This document shows, one piece after another, positions 49,017-58,047 of a stretch of DNA of 64,000 nucleotides. Every line of letters starts with the position of its first letter. Position 1 is the first letter of the stretch. The notes beneath the pieces are model-generated. The model did not search any database and was not told the origin of the DNA. It worked only from the letters and a program-made list of their open reading frames with translations. Source of the DNA: Solihabitans fulvus (GTDB taxonomy: Bacteria; Actinomycetota; Actinomycetes; Mycobacteriales; Pseudonocardiaceae); NCBI RefSeq assembly GCF_008386585.1, contig NZ_VUOB01000048.1:1-64000 (forward strand), written 5' to 3'. The position numbers and the translations under genes are program-made.

Positions 49017-49967
49017 TTGGCACGCGGCTATGCGGTCGTCGACGTGGAGACGACCGGGCTCGCCGCGCATGGCTCCGACCGCGTCGTCGAGGTCGCCGTG
49101 GTGCACCTGGACCTGGAGGGCTCCGTCACCGGTGAGTGGTGCACGCTGGTGAACCCCGCGCGCGACCTCGGGCCGCAGCGCATCCACCGGATCACCGCCG
49201 CCGAGGTGCGGCACGCGCCGAGCTTCCACCGCATCGCTGGCGCGCTCGCCGGGCAGCTGGCCGGCCGGGTCCTCGTCGCGCACAACCTCGGCTTCGACGC
49301 GCGGTTCCTGGCCGCCGAGTTCGACCGCGCCGGGGTGCGCGTGCCGGTGGCCGCCGAGGCCGGGCTGTGCACCATGCGGCTGGCCGACCACTACCTGCCG
49401 GACCGGGCGGGACGGTCGCTGCGGGCGTGCTGCGACGCGGCCGGGGTGTCGCTGACCGACGCGCACTCGGCGCTGCACGACGCGCACGCCGCCGCCGCGC
49501 TGTTCGCCGGCTACCTGCGCAGCGCAGGCCGACCCGAGCCGTGGTCGGACCTGCTGCACGACGCGGCGAGCACGCCGTGGCCCCGGCTGCCGCCCGACGA
49601 GGCGACGCTGGTGCGCCGGGGCGAGGCCGTCGGGCCGCGCTTCCTCGGCCGGGTGTCGGCCGAGCTGATCGGGCTGCGGCTGCGCCGCGACGACCTGGTC
49701 GTGTTCACCGGCGAGATGGCCGAGCCCAGAGACGTCCTGGTGGCCCGCGCGCTCGCCTCCGGGCTCCGGGTGAACAGCGGCTACGTGACCAGGCAGACCC
49801 GGCTGCTCGTCGCCGCCGACCCGGACTCCTTGTCCAGCAAGGCACGGCGGGCGCAGGCCTACGGCGTGCCGATCGTGACCGAGGACGGCTTCGATCGGAT
49901 GCTGGCGGCGATGGCGGACGGAATCGGACGAAAAGATCACCGGACCGAGTGGTGCGGGGGCTCTTGA
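49017..49967 (+). CDS. DEDDh 3'-5' exonuclease (DnaQ-like) with C-terminal BRCT domain
   Basis: The 316-residue protein starts at TTG, preceded by GAGGGGCGAAG. Exonuclease motifs: ExoI VVDVETTGL, ExoII HNLGFDARF and ExoIII HDAHAAAALF, giving the DEDDh metal site at residues about 7-165. A C-terminal BRCT domain (DDLVVFTGEMAEPRDVLVARALASG to DGFDRML) follows. Such actinobacterial proteins are epsilon-like proofreading or repair exonucleases outside the replicative holoenzyme. The genetic neighbours (GIDE-domain and GGDEF proteins) do not suggest a pathway. Confidence 0.9.
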   Translation: MARGYAVVDVETTGLAAHGSDRVVEVAVVHLDLEGSVTGEWCTLVNPARDLGPQRIHRITAAEVRHAPSFHRIAGALAGQLAGRVLVAHNLGFDARFLAAEFDRAGVRVPVAAEAGLCTMRLADHYLPDRAGRSLRACCDAAGVSLTDAHSALHDAHAAAALFAGYLRSAGRPEPWSDLLHDAASTPWPRLPPDEATLVRRGEAVGPRFLGRVSAELIGLRLRRDDLVVFTGEMAEPRDVLVARALASGLRVNSGYVTRQTRLLVAADPDSLSSKARRAQAYGVPIVTEDGFDRMLAAMADGIGRKDHRTEWCGGS

Positions 49968-50031
49968 ACTGTGCGTATTCGCGGGGGAGGCTCAGACGAA
50001 AGCCCTCCAGCCAGCGGAAAGTACGGGTCGG

Positions 50032-50883
50032 ATGCGAACCGTGGAGACGACGGCACCCAGCACAGCCGAGGCGATCTGGCGCGAACTCGTCGCGGAGCTG
50101 CCGGTCGGCGTGCTGTTGCAGGACGAACATGGTGAGGTGCTGGCCGCCAACAGCCTGGCGGCCGACCTGCTCGGGCTGCACAGGCGCGAGCTGCTCGACG
50201 GCAGCAGGCCCGCGGGCTGGCTGGCCTGCGACGACTCGGGCGCGCCGCTGCCGGAGCGGGCCGAGCTGGCCGGGCAGGTGCTGCGCACCGGCGCGCCGCT
50301 GACCCTGCCGCTGGTGGTCACCAGGGACGGCGTCCCGCACGTCCGGCTGTGGGCGGACTACCACCCCATCCGGCTGCGCGGCCGGCCCTGCGTGCTGGTG
50401 CTACTCCAGCCGGTGCACACGGATGTGCCGCACAGCAAGGGTTTGCTCGACCCGCTGACCGGGCTGCCCGGCCGGGCGCTGCTGCTCGACCGGCTCGACC
50501 AGGCGCTGACCAGGGCCCGCACGCACGGCACGCTGGCCTCCCTCGTGCTGGTGGACGTGCACCGGCTGGCGTCGGTCAACGCCGAGCACGGCTTCCACCG
50601 AGGCGACGAGCTGCTGACGGTGCTGGCCGGCCGGCTGCGCCAGGGCCTGCGGGCGGACCACACGGTGGCCAGGTACGGCGGCGACGAGTTCGCGATCGTC
50701 GCGGAGCACCCGGACGGCACCGGCGAGCCGCTGGCCGAGCGGGTCAGGGAGCTGGCCGGCCGGGCGGTCCGGGTCGGCGGGGCGCGGCTGCGGCCAGGGG
50801 TGCGGGTCTGCTGGGTGACCAGCGACGGCACCGCCCCAACGCACTCGGTCGTCAGCGTCGTGGACGAACGGCTACGACGGTAA
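50032..50883 (+). CDS. PAS-GGDEF diguanylate cyclase
   Basis: The 283-residue soluble protein starts at ATG. A PAS-like sensor occupies residues about 10-125 (ELPVGVLLQDEHGEVLAANSLAADLLG). A GGDEF domain (residues 138-283) follows with LDPLTGLPGRALLLDRL and an intact RYGGDEFAIV active site, so synthesis of cyclic di-GMP from two GTP is expected. The domain is slightly short at its end. It lies 64 bp after the exonuclease gene. It is one of two GGDEF proteins here; no EAL phosphodiesterase is in the window. Confidence 0.88.
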   Translation: MRTVETTAPSTAEAIWRELVAELPVGVLLQDEHGEVLAANSLAADLLGLHRRELLDGSRPAGWLACDDSGAPLPERAELAGQVLRTGAPLTLPLVVTRDGVPHVRLWADYHPIRLRGRPCVLVLLQPVHTDVPHSKGLLDPLTGLPGRALLLDRLDQALTRARTHGTLASLVLVDVHRLASVNAEHGFHRGDELLTVLAGRLRQGLRADHTVARYGGDEFAIVAEHPDGTGEPLAERVRELAGRAVRVGGARLRPGVRVCWVTSDGTAPTHSVVSVVDERLRR

Positions 50884-50903
50884 CCGAACACGGACACCGA
50901 AAA

Positions 50904-50943
50904 GGCTGGGCCCAGGGACGCCGTCGCGACCCTGGGCCCAGCC
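50904..50943. terminator. Terminator, 14-bp perfect stem, between convergent genes
   Basis: GGCTGGGCCCAGGG (50904-50917) and its exact reverse complement (50930-50943) around a 12-base loop, between the GGDEF gene and the oppositely oriented repeat-protein gene. The sequence CGTTATTC follows on the plus strand. Confidence 0.85.
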
Positions 50944-50972
50944 CGTTATTCGGAGGAACTACCCCGGTCAGC

Positions 50973-53900
50973 TCAGAGCTGGCCGGTCAGCGTCCGCTGC
51001 ACCGCAGCGGTGTCCAGCGCGGAGAGCGCCGGGGTCTGGAAGGAACGCCCGGCCTGGCCGGTCTTGAGGGCGTCGCCAGCGGGGTCCAGCTTGATGTTGC
51101 TCAGCGACGGGGCCTGCACCGCGTCGGTGCTCGGCACGGCCGGCACGGCGGGGACGCCGGACAGGCTGCGGCCGTGGGCGCCACCGATGAGCCCGGACAC
51201 GAGGCCGGTCGCCTTGGCGAGGTTGCCGACCGGCAGCGAGTTCACGTTCGGCAGCGTGTTCAGGCTGCGACCGTGGGCGCCACCGAGCTGCGGCAGCAGG
51301 CCGCCGAGGTTGGGCGTCAGGTTCAGCGCCGAGCCGCCGACGGGCAGCTTGCCGGCGAAGTTCGGCAGGCCGGCGCCATCGGTGGGCAGCGACCGCGCGC
51401 GGTGCGCGGGACGCGGCATCGCGTTGCCGAGCGAGTCCAGCTTCGCGAAGCTGGGCAGCTCGTTCGCCTGCACCAGGTGGTCGACGCCCGTCGGCAGGGT
51501 GATGCCGCGCATCGCCTCGGGGGCGTCCCCGACGCCGGCGGTGTTGCCGTCGTCGAGGGTGTCCTCGTCGGTGTCCTGGTCGGTGGCCTGGCCAACGACC
51601 TCGACCGGGACGTCGTGCACGCGGGTCTCGGCGGTGGCCGGCACCTGGGCCAGCTCGGTGCCCGACAGCGTGCCGCTGCCGTCGGTGGTCACCGGGCCGC
51701 CGGTGTCGGAGTCCATGGTGTTGCTGTCGGTGGTCTCCGAGCTACCCGCCGCGGCGATGGGGTCGCCGTCGACCTGGGGCTGCGCCGTGACGGGCGCGTC
51801 GATGACCGAGCCGGACACCGAGCTGTTCTGGCCCGAGGTGGTGATCGGGCCGCCGGTGTCGACGTCGGAGGCGTTGTCCATCGCGACGGGGCCGTTGCCG
51901 GCCGCCGCGACGGAGTCGCCCTGTTCCTGCGTGAGCGGCGTGGCCTCGGCGGTGATCACGTCACCGGAGATCGAGCCGAAGTCGCCGCCAGTGGTGCTGG
52001 CGCCGCCCGCCTTGGAGGACAGGTTGCTGGCCGTCGCGACGTCGTCGTTGGCCGCCGCGTCGACGTCGTCGCCGGCGACCGTCGGGGCCGAACCCTCGGG
52101 AACGCCGATGATGTTGCCGGCCACGGAGCCGTGGTCGCCGTGGCTGGTGGCGTTGCCGCCGGCCTTGGACGTGGTGTTGCTGGTGGTGTCGGTCGTGCCG
52201 TTGCCGCCGCCGACCACGGTGCTGCCGAAGACCTGCGCCGGGTTGGAGGTGGGCGCCTGCACGATGTTGCCCGAGGCGGCGCCGTGCTTGCCGTTCGCCG
52301 TCGGGTCGCCACCGGCGATCATCGTGGTGCAGCTGTCGGTGCTGCTGCTCGGGTTGCCGACCAGCGCGGCCGAGTCGCCGAACACCTGGCCGCCGAGGGC
52401 GGTCGGGGCGGTGACGACGTTGCTGGACGCGGTGCCGTTGTCGTCGTTGCTGTTCGGCGTGCCGCCGGAACGGACGTCCTTCGTCTCGGTGGTGCCGGGC
52501 GAGGAGCTGTTGCCGGCGGCCGAGGCCGAGTCGCCGAAGGCCTCCAGCGGCACGGCCGTCGGGGTCTGCCCGATGTTGCCGGAGCCGGTGGAGTCGTTGC
52601 CCGTGGTGCCGTTGTAGCCGCCGGCCCGCGAGTCGACGTTGTTGCTGCACTGCGCGGAGCCGTTGCCGGCGCCACCGACCGCGTCGCCGCAGACGTCGGC
52701 GGCGGTGGCGGGCGGCACGCTGGCGGTGTTGGCCGACAGCGTCGAGTTGTCGCCGTTGGTGTAGGTGCCGTCACCGGCCTGCGTGACGCCGGTGTTGTCG
52801 TGCGTGGTGTTGGCGTTGCCGGCCCCGGCCACGCTGTCGCCGCCGCCGTTGACCGGCAGCGCGACGGGCGCGTCCACGATGTTGCCGGCACCGGCGGATC
52901 CGGTGCCGCTCGTGTCGGTGAACCCACCGGCCTTGGCCTGGTTGTTCGTCGAGCTGTCGGCGGTGGAGTTGCCGACGGCGGAGACCGCGTCGTCGTCGAC
53001 CGCCGCCGTGCCGGCCGCCTGCGGCTGCACGACGTTGCCGGAGACCGTCGACGGGTCGCCGTTGGTGTGCGCCCAGGCCGGGATGTTGTTGACGCCTGGG
53101 CGATCCGCGCTGCCGCCCTGCGCGACGGCCGAGTTCTGCGACGTTGCGTTGGTGTTGCCGATACCGGACACCGCGAGGCCGTTGATCTCGATCGGCACGC
53201 CGATCGGCACGCCGCCGATGGTGCCGGAGCCGGTCGCGTCCTTGCCGCTGGTGAACAGCGAGCCGCAGGAGGTCGCGGTGCTGTCGCCCTCGTTGTTCGT
53301 CTCGGCGTTGCCGCCGCCGGCGACGGAGTTGCCGGAGAACTGCACCGGCGTGGCCCACTGGCCGTCGACGATGGTGCCGGACAGCGTGCCCTTGTCGCCG
53401 TCGGAGGTGACGTCACCGCCGACGCGGTCCTCCTGGCTGGACTGGTTCTCCGACTCGGCGTTGCCAAGCAGCGAGATGGCGTTGCCGTCCAACAGGAACG
53501 GCAGGGCCCACTCGACGTCCACCACGTTGCCGGCCAGCGCGCCGTGGTCGCCGTCCGTGGTCACCCTGTTGGGGCGGGCCACGTCCTGGTCGGACTGGTT
53601 CTGCGTGACGGCGTCGCCGCCGGCCGCGATCGCGTTGCCGGAGAAGTCGACCGGCGCGAGCACGTGGGCCTGCACCGAGTTGCCCCGGAAGATGCCGTCG
53701 GTGGCCGGTCCGCCGATGCGGTCCGCGGTGCCGCGCACCAGCGGGTTGGTCTGGTCGACGACCGGAGCCTCGACGTCCTGCGCCGGCGCGACCGCCCCGG
53801 TGGGCAGGGTGCCGGTCACCGTGCCGGTGCCGACCGTGATGTCGCGGTTGACCGGCGGGACGTCGATCTGGCCGATCGGGGTGCCGACCGCGTCGTTCTG

Positions 53901-54053
53901 CGCCTGGACCGGCACGCTGACGCTGGCGTCCAGCGGCGGCGGCGGCTGGTCGGGGTTGACGTTCTCCTGAGCAGAAGCGATGCCCGTGCCGAGCATCAGC
54001 AAACCACCCGTGACAAGTGCGGACTGAATTCCGCGCTTGGCCCAGGTCTGCAT
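50973..54053 (-). CDS. Giant secreted repeat protein (about fourteen 50-residue repeats)
   Basis: The 1026-residue protein starts at ATG 54053 with AAGGAGA just upstream, and has a signal peptide (residues 1-28, cleavage after GIASA). Residues about 122-840 are about fourteen repeats of 45-60 residues: (S/A)GN(I/V)V-xAP, a hydrophobic strand, G(D/N)(S/A)(V/I), xxxGN, a Ser/Thr/Asn-rich stretch, GG and a TxGDxG turn. The C-terminal 180 residues have leucine-rich, Pro/Gly-containing segments with GGAHGRSLN and GGAHGRSLS. No enzyme motif and few cysteines. It probably forms a surface beta structure; it recalls chaplins in the SGN-V-Q-P pattern but is not one. A second secreted protein gene precedes it. 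Confidence 0.8.
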   Translation of the reverse strand: MQTWAKRGIQSALVTGGLLMLGTGIASAQENVNPDQPPPPLDASVSVPVQAQNDAVGTPIGQIDVPPVNRDITVGTGTVTGTLPTGAVAPAQDVEAPVVDQTNPLVRGTADRIGGPATDGIFRGNSVQAHVLAPVDFSGNAIAAGGDAVTQNQSDQDVARPNRVTTDGDHGALAGNVVDVEWALPFLLDGNAISLLGNAESENQSSQEDRVGGDVTSDGDKGTLSGTIVDGQWATPVQFSGNSVAGGGNAETNNEGDSTATSCGSLFTSGKDATGSGTIGGVPIGVPIEINGLAVSGIGNTNATSQNSAVAQGGSADRPGVNNIPAWAHTNGDPSTVSGNVVQPQAAGTAAVDDDAVSAVGNSTADSSTNNQAKAGGFTDTSGTGSAGAGNIVDAPVALPVNGGGDSVAGAGNANTTHDNTGVTQAGDGTYTNGDNSTLSANTASVPPATAADVCGDAVGGAGNGSAQCSNNVDSRAGGYNGTTGNDSTGSGNIGQTPTAVPLEAFGDSASAAGNSSSPGTTETKDVRSGGTPNSNDDNGTASSNVVTAPTALGGQVFGDSAALVGNPSSSTDSCTTMIAGGDPTANGKHGAASGNIVQAPTSNPAQVFGSTVVGGGNGTTDTTSNTTSKAGGNATSHGDHGSVAGNIIGVPEGSAPTVAGDDVDAAANDDVATASNLSSKAGGASTTGGDFGSISGDVITAEATPLTQEQGDSVAAAGNGPVAMDNASDVDTGGPITTSGQNSSVSGSVIDAPVTAQPQVDGDPIAAAGSSETTDSNTMDSDTGGPVTTDGSGTLSGTELAQVPATAETRVHDVPVEVVGQATDQDTDEDTLDDGNTAGVGDAPEAMRGITLPTGVDHLVQANELPSFAKLDSLGNAMPRPAHRARSLPTDGAGLPNFAGKLPVGGSALNLTPNLGGLLPQLGGAHGRSLNTLPNVNSLPVGNLAKATGLVSGLIGGAHGRSLSGVPAVPAVPSTDAVQAPSLSNIKLDPAGDALKTGQAGRSFQTPALSALDTAAVQRTLTGQL
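51540..53690 (-). repeat. Protein-level repeat array in the giant secreted protein
   Basis: About fourteen tandem units of roughly 150 bp, diverged at the DNA level but aligned by (S/A)GN(I/V)V, GD(S/A)V and GN motifs. The divergence between units indicates an old duplication history, unlike the fresh DDKTA array at 40 kb. Confidence 0.75.
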
Positions 54054-54269
54054 GGGGTCTCCTTCTTGTCGTCCCTTACGGGGGTTGGACGGGTGGCCGG
54101 ACGGCGAGGCGTCGGGGCAAGCGGCCACCCGAGTCTTTTCGGGCGCGGGGGATCCCGCTGGGGTGGCACGCGCGGCGGAGATGGCCAACAAAGGGACGCG
54201 CAGACAAACAGCGCGCTGGCCGAGTACCGGCGGAGCGTGGTCGCTACCGCAGGTCGCCGCGCGCTGAGA

Positions 54270-55172
54270 TCAGTCTGGGGTGGTGCCGGGCTGCTTGCCG
54301 GGCACGACGGACACCCGCTGCGCGGCCGGCTTGAGAGCGCGGGACGCGGCGGTGCCGAGGAAATGCGAGAAGGACACGGTGTCGCAGGCCGACTGCGGCC
54401 CACCGGTGGAGCCCGTGCCGCTCTGGCCGCAGGCGCACGGCCCCGGGACGTTGGCCGGCGGGGTCACCGGGGCCAACGGGAACGGCGCTGGGTCGACCGG
54501 CGACAGCGGGCGAGCCGCGCCGGGCCGGTCGTCCTGTGCCGAGGTCGGCGCGAACCGCGCCTGCTCGGCGGACTGTCGCGCCGACTGGTCGGTCGGCGTG
54601 GTCGCCAGCGCGGGCAGGTCACCGGCGACGGATCGCTGCGCCTGCTGCTGGTCGGCGACGGCCGGCGCGGCGGAAGTCCCGCGCTGGCCCTGGTTCTGGT
54701 CGAGCGCGCCGCCGACGACACCGGCCGGCAGCGTCGAGCCGAAGCCGCGGCCGAGGCCGGCGACGACCTGGTCGAGGCCCGGCGCGGCCGGCGGCACGTA
54801 GCTCCGCGCCCGCTCGGCGCGCAGCGCGTCCGCCACCGACGCGGCGGCGGCCTCGGTCGGCCGCACCACCGGGGCGACCGACGTGGCCACCGTGTCCGCC
54901 GGAATGGTCGGCACGGCGGTAGGCACGGTCGACGCGGGTGGCAGCGCCGCGAGGTCCTTGGCGTCCGTAGCGACCGCCTCGGCCCTGGTGGGCGCGGCGA
55001 CCGGGTTGACCAGGTCGCCGCCCGACACGACATCGGCCGAGGCGGACGCGGTGGACAGCGCCCAGGCGACGGCCGTGCCGGCCAGCGCGCCGCCGGCGAC
55101 CAGCAGCGTGCGGGAGAGCAGCCGACGCAGTCGGCTCGCCCCCGTCCCCGCTCGCTGGCCCACGACAGACAC
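54270..55172 (-). CDS. Secreted Ala/Pro-rich protein, partner of the repeat protein
   Basis: The 300-residue protein is read from GTG 55172 (MSVVGQRAGTGASRL), six bases after GGAGG; the GTG 15 bases upstream overlaps that site. A twin-basic N-terminus (RLRRLLSR) and a hydrophobic helix (LLVAGGALAGTAVAWAL, cleavage near ASASA) form the signal peptide. The mature protein is low-complexity, rich in Ala, Pro, Gln and Thr, with three cysteines in CACGQSG and GGPQSACDTVSF. No domain recognised. It is 216 bp upstream of the giant repeat protein in the same direction, so joint export and surface assembly are plausible (inference). Confidence 0.7.
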   Translation of the reverse strand: MSVVGQRAGTGASRLRRLLSRTLLVAGGALAGTAVAWALSTASASADVVSGGDLVNPVAAPTRAEAVATDAKDLAALPPASTVPTAVPTIPADTVATSVAPVVRPTEAAAASVADALRAERARSYVPPAAPGLDQVVAGLGRGFGSTLPAGVVGGALDQNQGQRGTSAAPAVADQQQAQRSVAGDLPALATTPTDQSARQSAEQARFAPTSAQDDRPGAARPLSPVDPAPFPLAPVTPPANVPGPCACGQSGTGSTGGPQSACDTVSFSHFLGTAASRALKPAAQRVSVVPGKQPGTTPD

Positions 55173-55253
55173 CTGGTTCCTCCGCACTCGCCCGGACTTC
55201 GCTCGGATTCGTCGATCTCGATCGCCGGCGCGGACCGCTCGGCCCGCACTCGC

Positions 55254-55271
55254 CGTGTCCGATCGGACACG
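55254..55271. promoter_or_regulatory. 18-bp perfect palindrome upstream of the secreted protein gene
   Basis: CGTGTCCGATCGGACACG is fully self-complementary and lies 82 bp before the start of the 54270-55172 gene, in its divergent gap with the AI-2E permease. It looks like a dimeric regulator site. The rest of the 55173-55480 gap holds no gene. Confidence 0.5.
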
Positions 55272-55359
55272 CAGCGCCGATCACGTCGACGCCGAGAGAC
55301 TGTCAGGTGTCCAGCGTTCCGCGCAGCCGCAAAACCCGAGGTTCGCCGGATCGTGTGAA

Positions 55360-55374
55360 GAACACGCTGTGTTC
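55360..55374. promoter_or_regulatory. GAACAC-GCT-GTGTTC inverted repeat
   Basis: A perfect 6+3+6 palindrome in the same divergent gap, about 105 bp before the AI-2E permease start. Possible operator; the regulator is unknown. Confidence 0.4.
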
Positions 55375-55480
55375 CCGGCCGCCACGCACCGTGGTCGGGA
55401 ACCGTGATCACCGCGACTGCGGCGCGACGCGCTACCGAGGAAGGTCCACGCGGTCCGCCTCGGGGATTACGGTTGGCCCC

Positions 55481-56662
55481 GTGGACGCCAGGGAAGACGA
55501 AGTCACCCGCAGTGTGCCGAGGCTGTTGCGTACCAGTGCCGCCGTGAGCTGGCGTTTCGTCGTGGTGATCGCCGGCCTCTACGTGGTGGTCCAGGCCGTC
55601 AGCTACCTGGCTCCCGTGGTGATCCCGGTGGCCATCGCGCTGCTGCTCGCCGCGCTGCTGTCGCCGGCGATCGCCCGCCTGGTGGCGTGGCGGGTGCCAA
55701 GGGGCGTCGCGACCGCCGTGGTGCTGATCGGCGGGCTCGCGGTGGTCGGCGGCGTGCTGACGTTCGTGATCACCGAGTTCTCCAACGGCCTCCCGCAGCT
55801 GTCCCAGCAGGTGAACAAGAGCCTCGACGCGATCAGGACCTGGCTGCGCGACGACATGCACGTCAACCAGCAGCAGATCCAGGACTTCTTCGGCAGGATC
55901 GTCGACACGCTCAAGAACAACCAGGCCGAGATCACCTCCGGCGCGCTGAGCACCGTCGCGACCGTCGGCGAGCTGCTCACCGGCTTCCTGCTGATGCTGT
56001 TCACGCTGATCTTCTTCCTGCACGACGGCGACGGCATCTGGCGGTTCCTGACCCGCGCGGTGCCGGTCGACGTGCGCGACCGCGTCGACGTCGCCGGGCG
56101 GCGCGGGTTCGCCTCGCTGGTCAGCTACGTGCGGGCCACCGCGGCCGTCGCCGTCGTCGACGCGGTGGGCATCGGCATCGGGCTGTGGATCATCGGCGTG
56201 CCGCTGGTGGTGCCGCTGGCCGCGCTGGTGTTCCTCGGCGCGTTCATCCCGATCATCGGTGCGGTCCTCACCGGCGCGGTCGCGGTGCTGATCGCGCTGG
56301 TGGCCAACGGCGTGGTGCCGGCGCTGGTCGTGCTCGCGGTGCTGATCGGCGTGATGCAGCTGGAGAGCCACGTGCTCCAGCCGCTGCTGCTGGGCCGCGC
56401 GGTCAAGCTGCACCCGCTCGCGGTGGTGCTGTCCATCGCGGCGGGCCTGCTCGCCGGCGGGATCGCGGGCGCGCTGCTCGCGGTGCCGCTGCTCGCCGTC
56501 CTCAACTCCGGGGTGCGGTCGCTGCTGAGCAACTCGGACTCACAGGTGCGACCGTCCGAAGTGGACGCCACCGCGGCCGCCGAGGCTGGCCCAGCAGAAT
56601 CTGGCCAAGCGAAATCCGGCCAAGCAGAATCCGGTTCTGCTGACGCGACGCCGGCCGGCTGA
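55481..56662 (+). CDS. AI-2E-family (PerM-like) permease
   Basis: The 393-residue protein starts at GTG 55481 (MDAREDEVTRSV); the longer frame upstream is intergenic. About eight helices are visible in the family pattern: a paired helix at residues 20-60 and 75-95, a cytoplasmic region with LRDDMHVNQQQIQDFF, helices at 165-190 and a C-terminal block with GAFIPIIGAVLTGAVAVLIAL. Members include sodium/proton antiporters and exporters; quorum-signal export is not expected from name alone. The Ala/Glu/Ser-rich tail contains a short duplicated SGQA(K/E)SG. It converges with the GGDEF gene with three bases between stops. Confidence 0.85.
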   Translation: MDAREDEVTRSVPRLLRTSAAVSWRFVVVIAGLYVVVQAVSYLAPVVIPVAIALLLAALLSPAIARLVAWRVPRGVATAVVLIGGLAVVGGVLTFVITEFSNGLPQLSQQVNKSLDAIRTWLRDDMHVNQQQIQDFFGRIVDTLKNNQAEITSGALSTVATVGELLTGFLLMLFTLIFFLHDGDGIWRFLTRAVPVDVRDRVDVAGRRGFASLVSYVRATAAVAVVDAVGIGIGLWIIGVPLVVPLAALVFLGAFIPIIGAVLTGAVAVLIALVANGVVPALVVLAVLIGVMQLESHVLQPLLLGRAVKLHPLAVVLSIAAGLLAGGIAGALLAVPLLAVLNSGVRSLLSNSDSQVRPSEVDATAAAEAGPAESGQAKSGQAESGSADATPAG

Positions 56663-56665
56663 GGT

Positions 56666-57862
56666 TCAGGCCATCTCCACCAGGTTGCGGCCAAATCCCT
56701 TGGCCGCCAACAGGGCCGCGTCCGCCGTCACCAACAGGTCGGACAGCTCGTAGCCGTACCGGCTCGACGTGGCGACGCCGATGCTGACGGTGAGCCCGGT
56801 CAGCTCGTGCTGGTTGTTGTCCGCGCCCCTGGTCGGCACCCGCAGCGCGGCGACGGCCCGCCGCACTCGCTGGGCGACCGACTCGGCCTCGTCGGGCTCG
56901 GCGTCGGGCAGCAGCACCACGAACTCCTCGCCGCCGAACCGCCCGACCAGGTCGCCCCTGCGCACGGTGCCGCGCAGCAGCAGCGCGACGGCGCCGAGCA
57001 CCGCGTCCCCGGCGAGATGTCCGATCTGGTCGTTGACCCGCTTGAAGTGGTCGAGGTCGAGCAGCATCACGGCCATCGGCAAGTGGTGCCGCCGCGCCTT
57101 GGCCAGCTCGTAGCGCGCCCTGGTGTCCCAGTGCACCGCGTTGGCCAGTCCCGTCTTGGCGTCGCGCTGGGCGGACCGCCGCCACTGCGGCAGCTGCGAC
57201 GCGCGTTCGAGCAGCGCCATCGGCGGCGCGGCGAGCAGCGCGTGCACGGGGTTGGCCAGGGTCACGCAGCCCATCAGGCCGCCGATGCTGGTCGCCACGA
57301 CGCCGAGCACCACGTCGATCGGCTCGCCGAAGGTGTCCTCGCGTTCGGCGTGCGGGCGGCGCAGCCGCAGCCCGAGCGCGACCAGCGCGGCGCGGCAGAT
57401 CAGCAGCACGGTGCCGCCCAGCACGAGGGTGAGCAGATCCAGCCTCGGCGTGTTCCAACCGACGGACAGCCGGGCGGCGAAGGTCGCCAGCGTGGTCGCC
57501 GACAGCGTGAACACCCAGCGGTGCGACTCCGGCCGCGCGGCGAGGACGCCGTGCAGCGCAGGCCCGAACAGCAGCAGCACCAACAGGTTCACCGGCAGCG
57601 CGACGATGCCGGCGGTCAGGTAGCACAGGTGCGTCGCCCACGGGTTGCGCTGCGGCTCGCCGAGCCGCTGGCTCAGCGCCGTGGTGCTGATGATCACCGC
57701 GCCGGCGGTGCTCGCGATCGTCGCGAACCGCGCGATCTCCGCCGCGTGCGGCTGCGGCGACACGGAGATGACGTAGCTGACCAGGCCGAGGGAGCACGCG
57801 TCGACCGCCAGCCAGTACAGCAGCGCCGGCCGTCGCAACGTCCACAATGGCCAGTTGCGCAC
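56666..57862 (-). CDS. Membrane-bound GGDEF diguanylate cyclase
   Basis: The 398-residue protein is read from GTG 57862 (MRNWPLWTLRRPALLYW), four bases after GGGGGAGGG. Residues 1-210 hold about six membrane helices (LLYWLAVDACSLGLVSYVI, LAGLMGCV-like segments). A GGDEF domain follows with RDAKTGLANAVHW, LLDLDHFKRVNDQIGHLAGDAVL and intact GRFGGEEFVVLL, so c-di-GMP synthesis is expected. A product-inhibition RxxD is not obvious before the active site. The membrane half probably senses an envelope or ligand signal. Confidence 0.9.
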   Translation of the reverse strand: MRNWPLWTLRRPALLYWLAVDACSLGLVSYVISVSPQPHAAEIARFATIASTAGAVIISTTALSQRLGEPQRNPWATHLCYLTAGIVALPVNLLVLLLFGPALHGVLAARPESHRWVFTLSATTLATFAARLSVGWNTPRLDLLTLVLGGTVLLICRAALVALGLRLRRPHAEREDTFGEPIDVVLGVVATSIGGLMGCVTLANPVHALLAAPPMALLERASQLPQWRRSAQRDAKTGLANAVHWDTRARYELAKARRHHLPMAVMLLDLDHFKRVNDQIGHLAGDAVLGAVALLLRGTVRRGDLVGRFGGEEFVVLLPDAEPDEAESVAQRVRRAVAALRVPTRGADNNQHELTGLTVSIGVATSSRYGYELSDLLVTADAALLAAKGFGRNLVEMA

Positions 57863-58047
57863 TCTGCCCTCCCCCCGCACGGGAGTGCCCCGAGAAGAAG
57901 ACTCGGTGCCACACCGTGACCGCCCCCAGTCACGTGTTGTCGGACCCGGCTGAGCCTTGCACATCGGACCGGTGGGCAGAAGACGGCCACCTGGGGGTTA
58001 GCTGGCAGTCCTGGACCGGGCAGGATGACCCCGGAAGGGAGCGCACC

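Noticed and set aside
47103..49940. A 945-codon minus-strand frame over permease, GIDE and exonuclease genes
   Set aside because: Three well-supported genes explain this DNA; the frame is a GC artefact.
50973..54053. Calling the repeat protein a chaplin
   Set aside because: Chaplin domains are about 40 residues with a conserved Cys pair and high hydrophobicity; these units are longer, Ser/Thr/Asn-rich and mostly lack cysteine.
50349..55358. A 1669-codon open frame on the plus strand across the repeat protein
   Set aside because: It spans the end of one gene and the antisense of two secreted genes; composition is Arg/Gly/Ala shadow sequence without domains.
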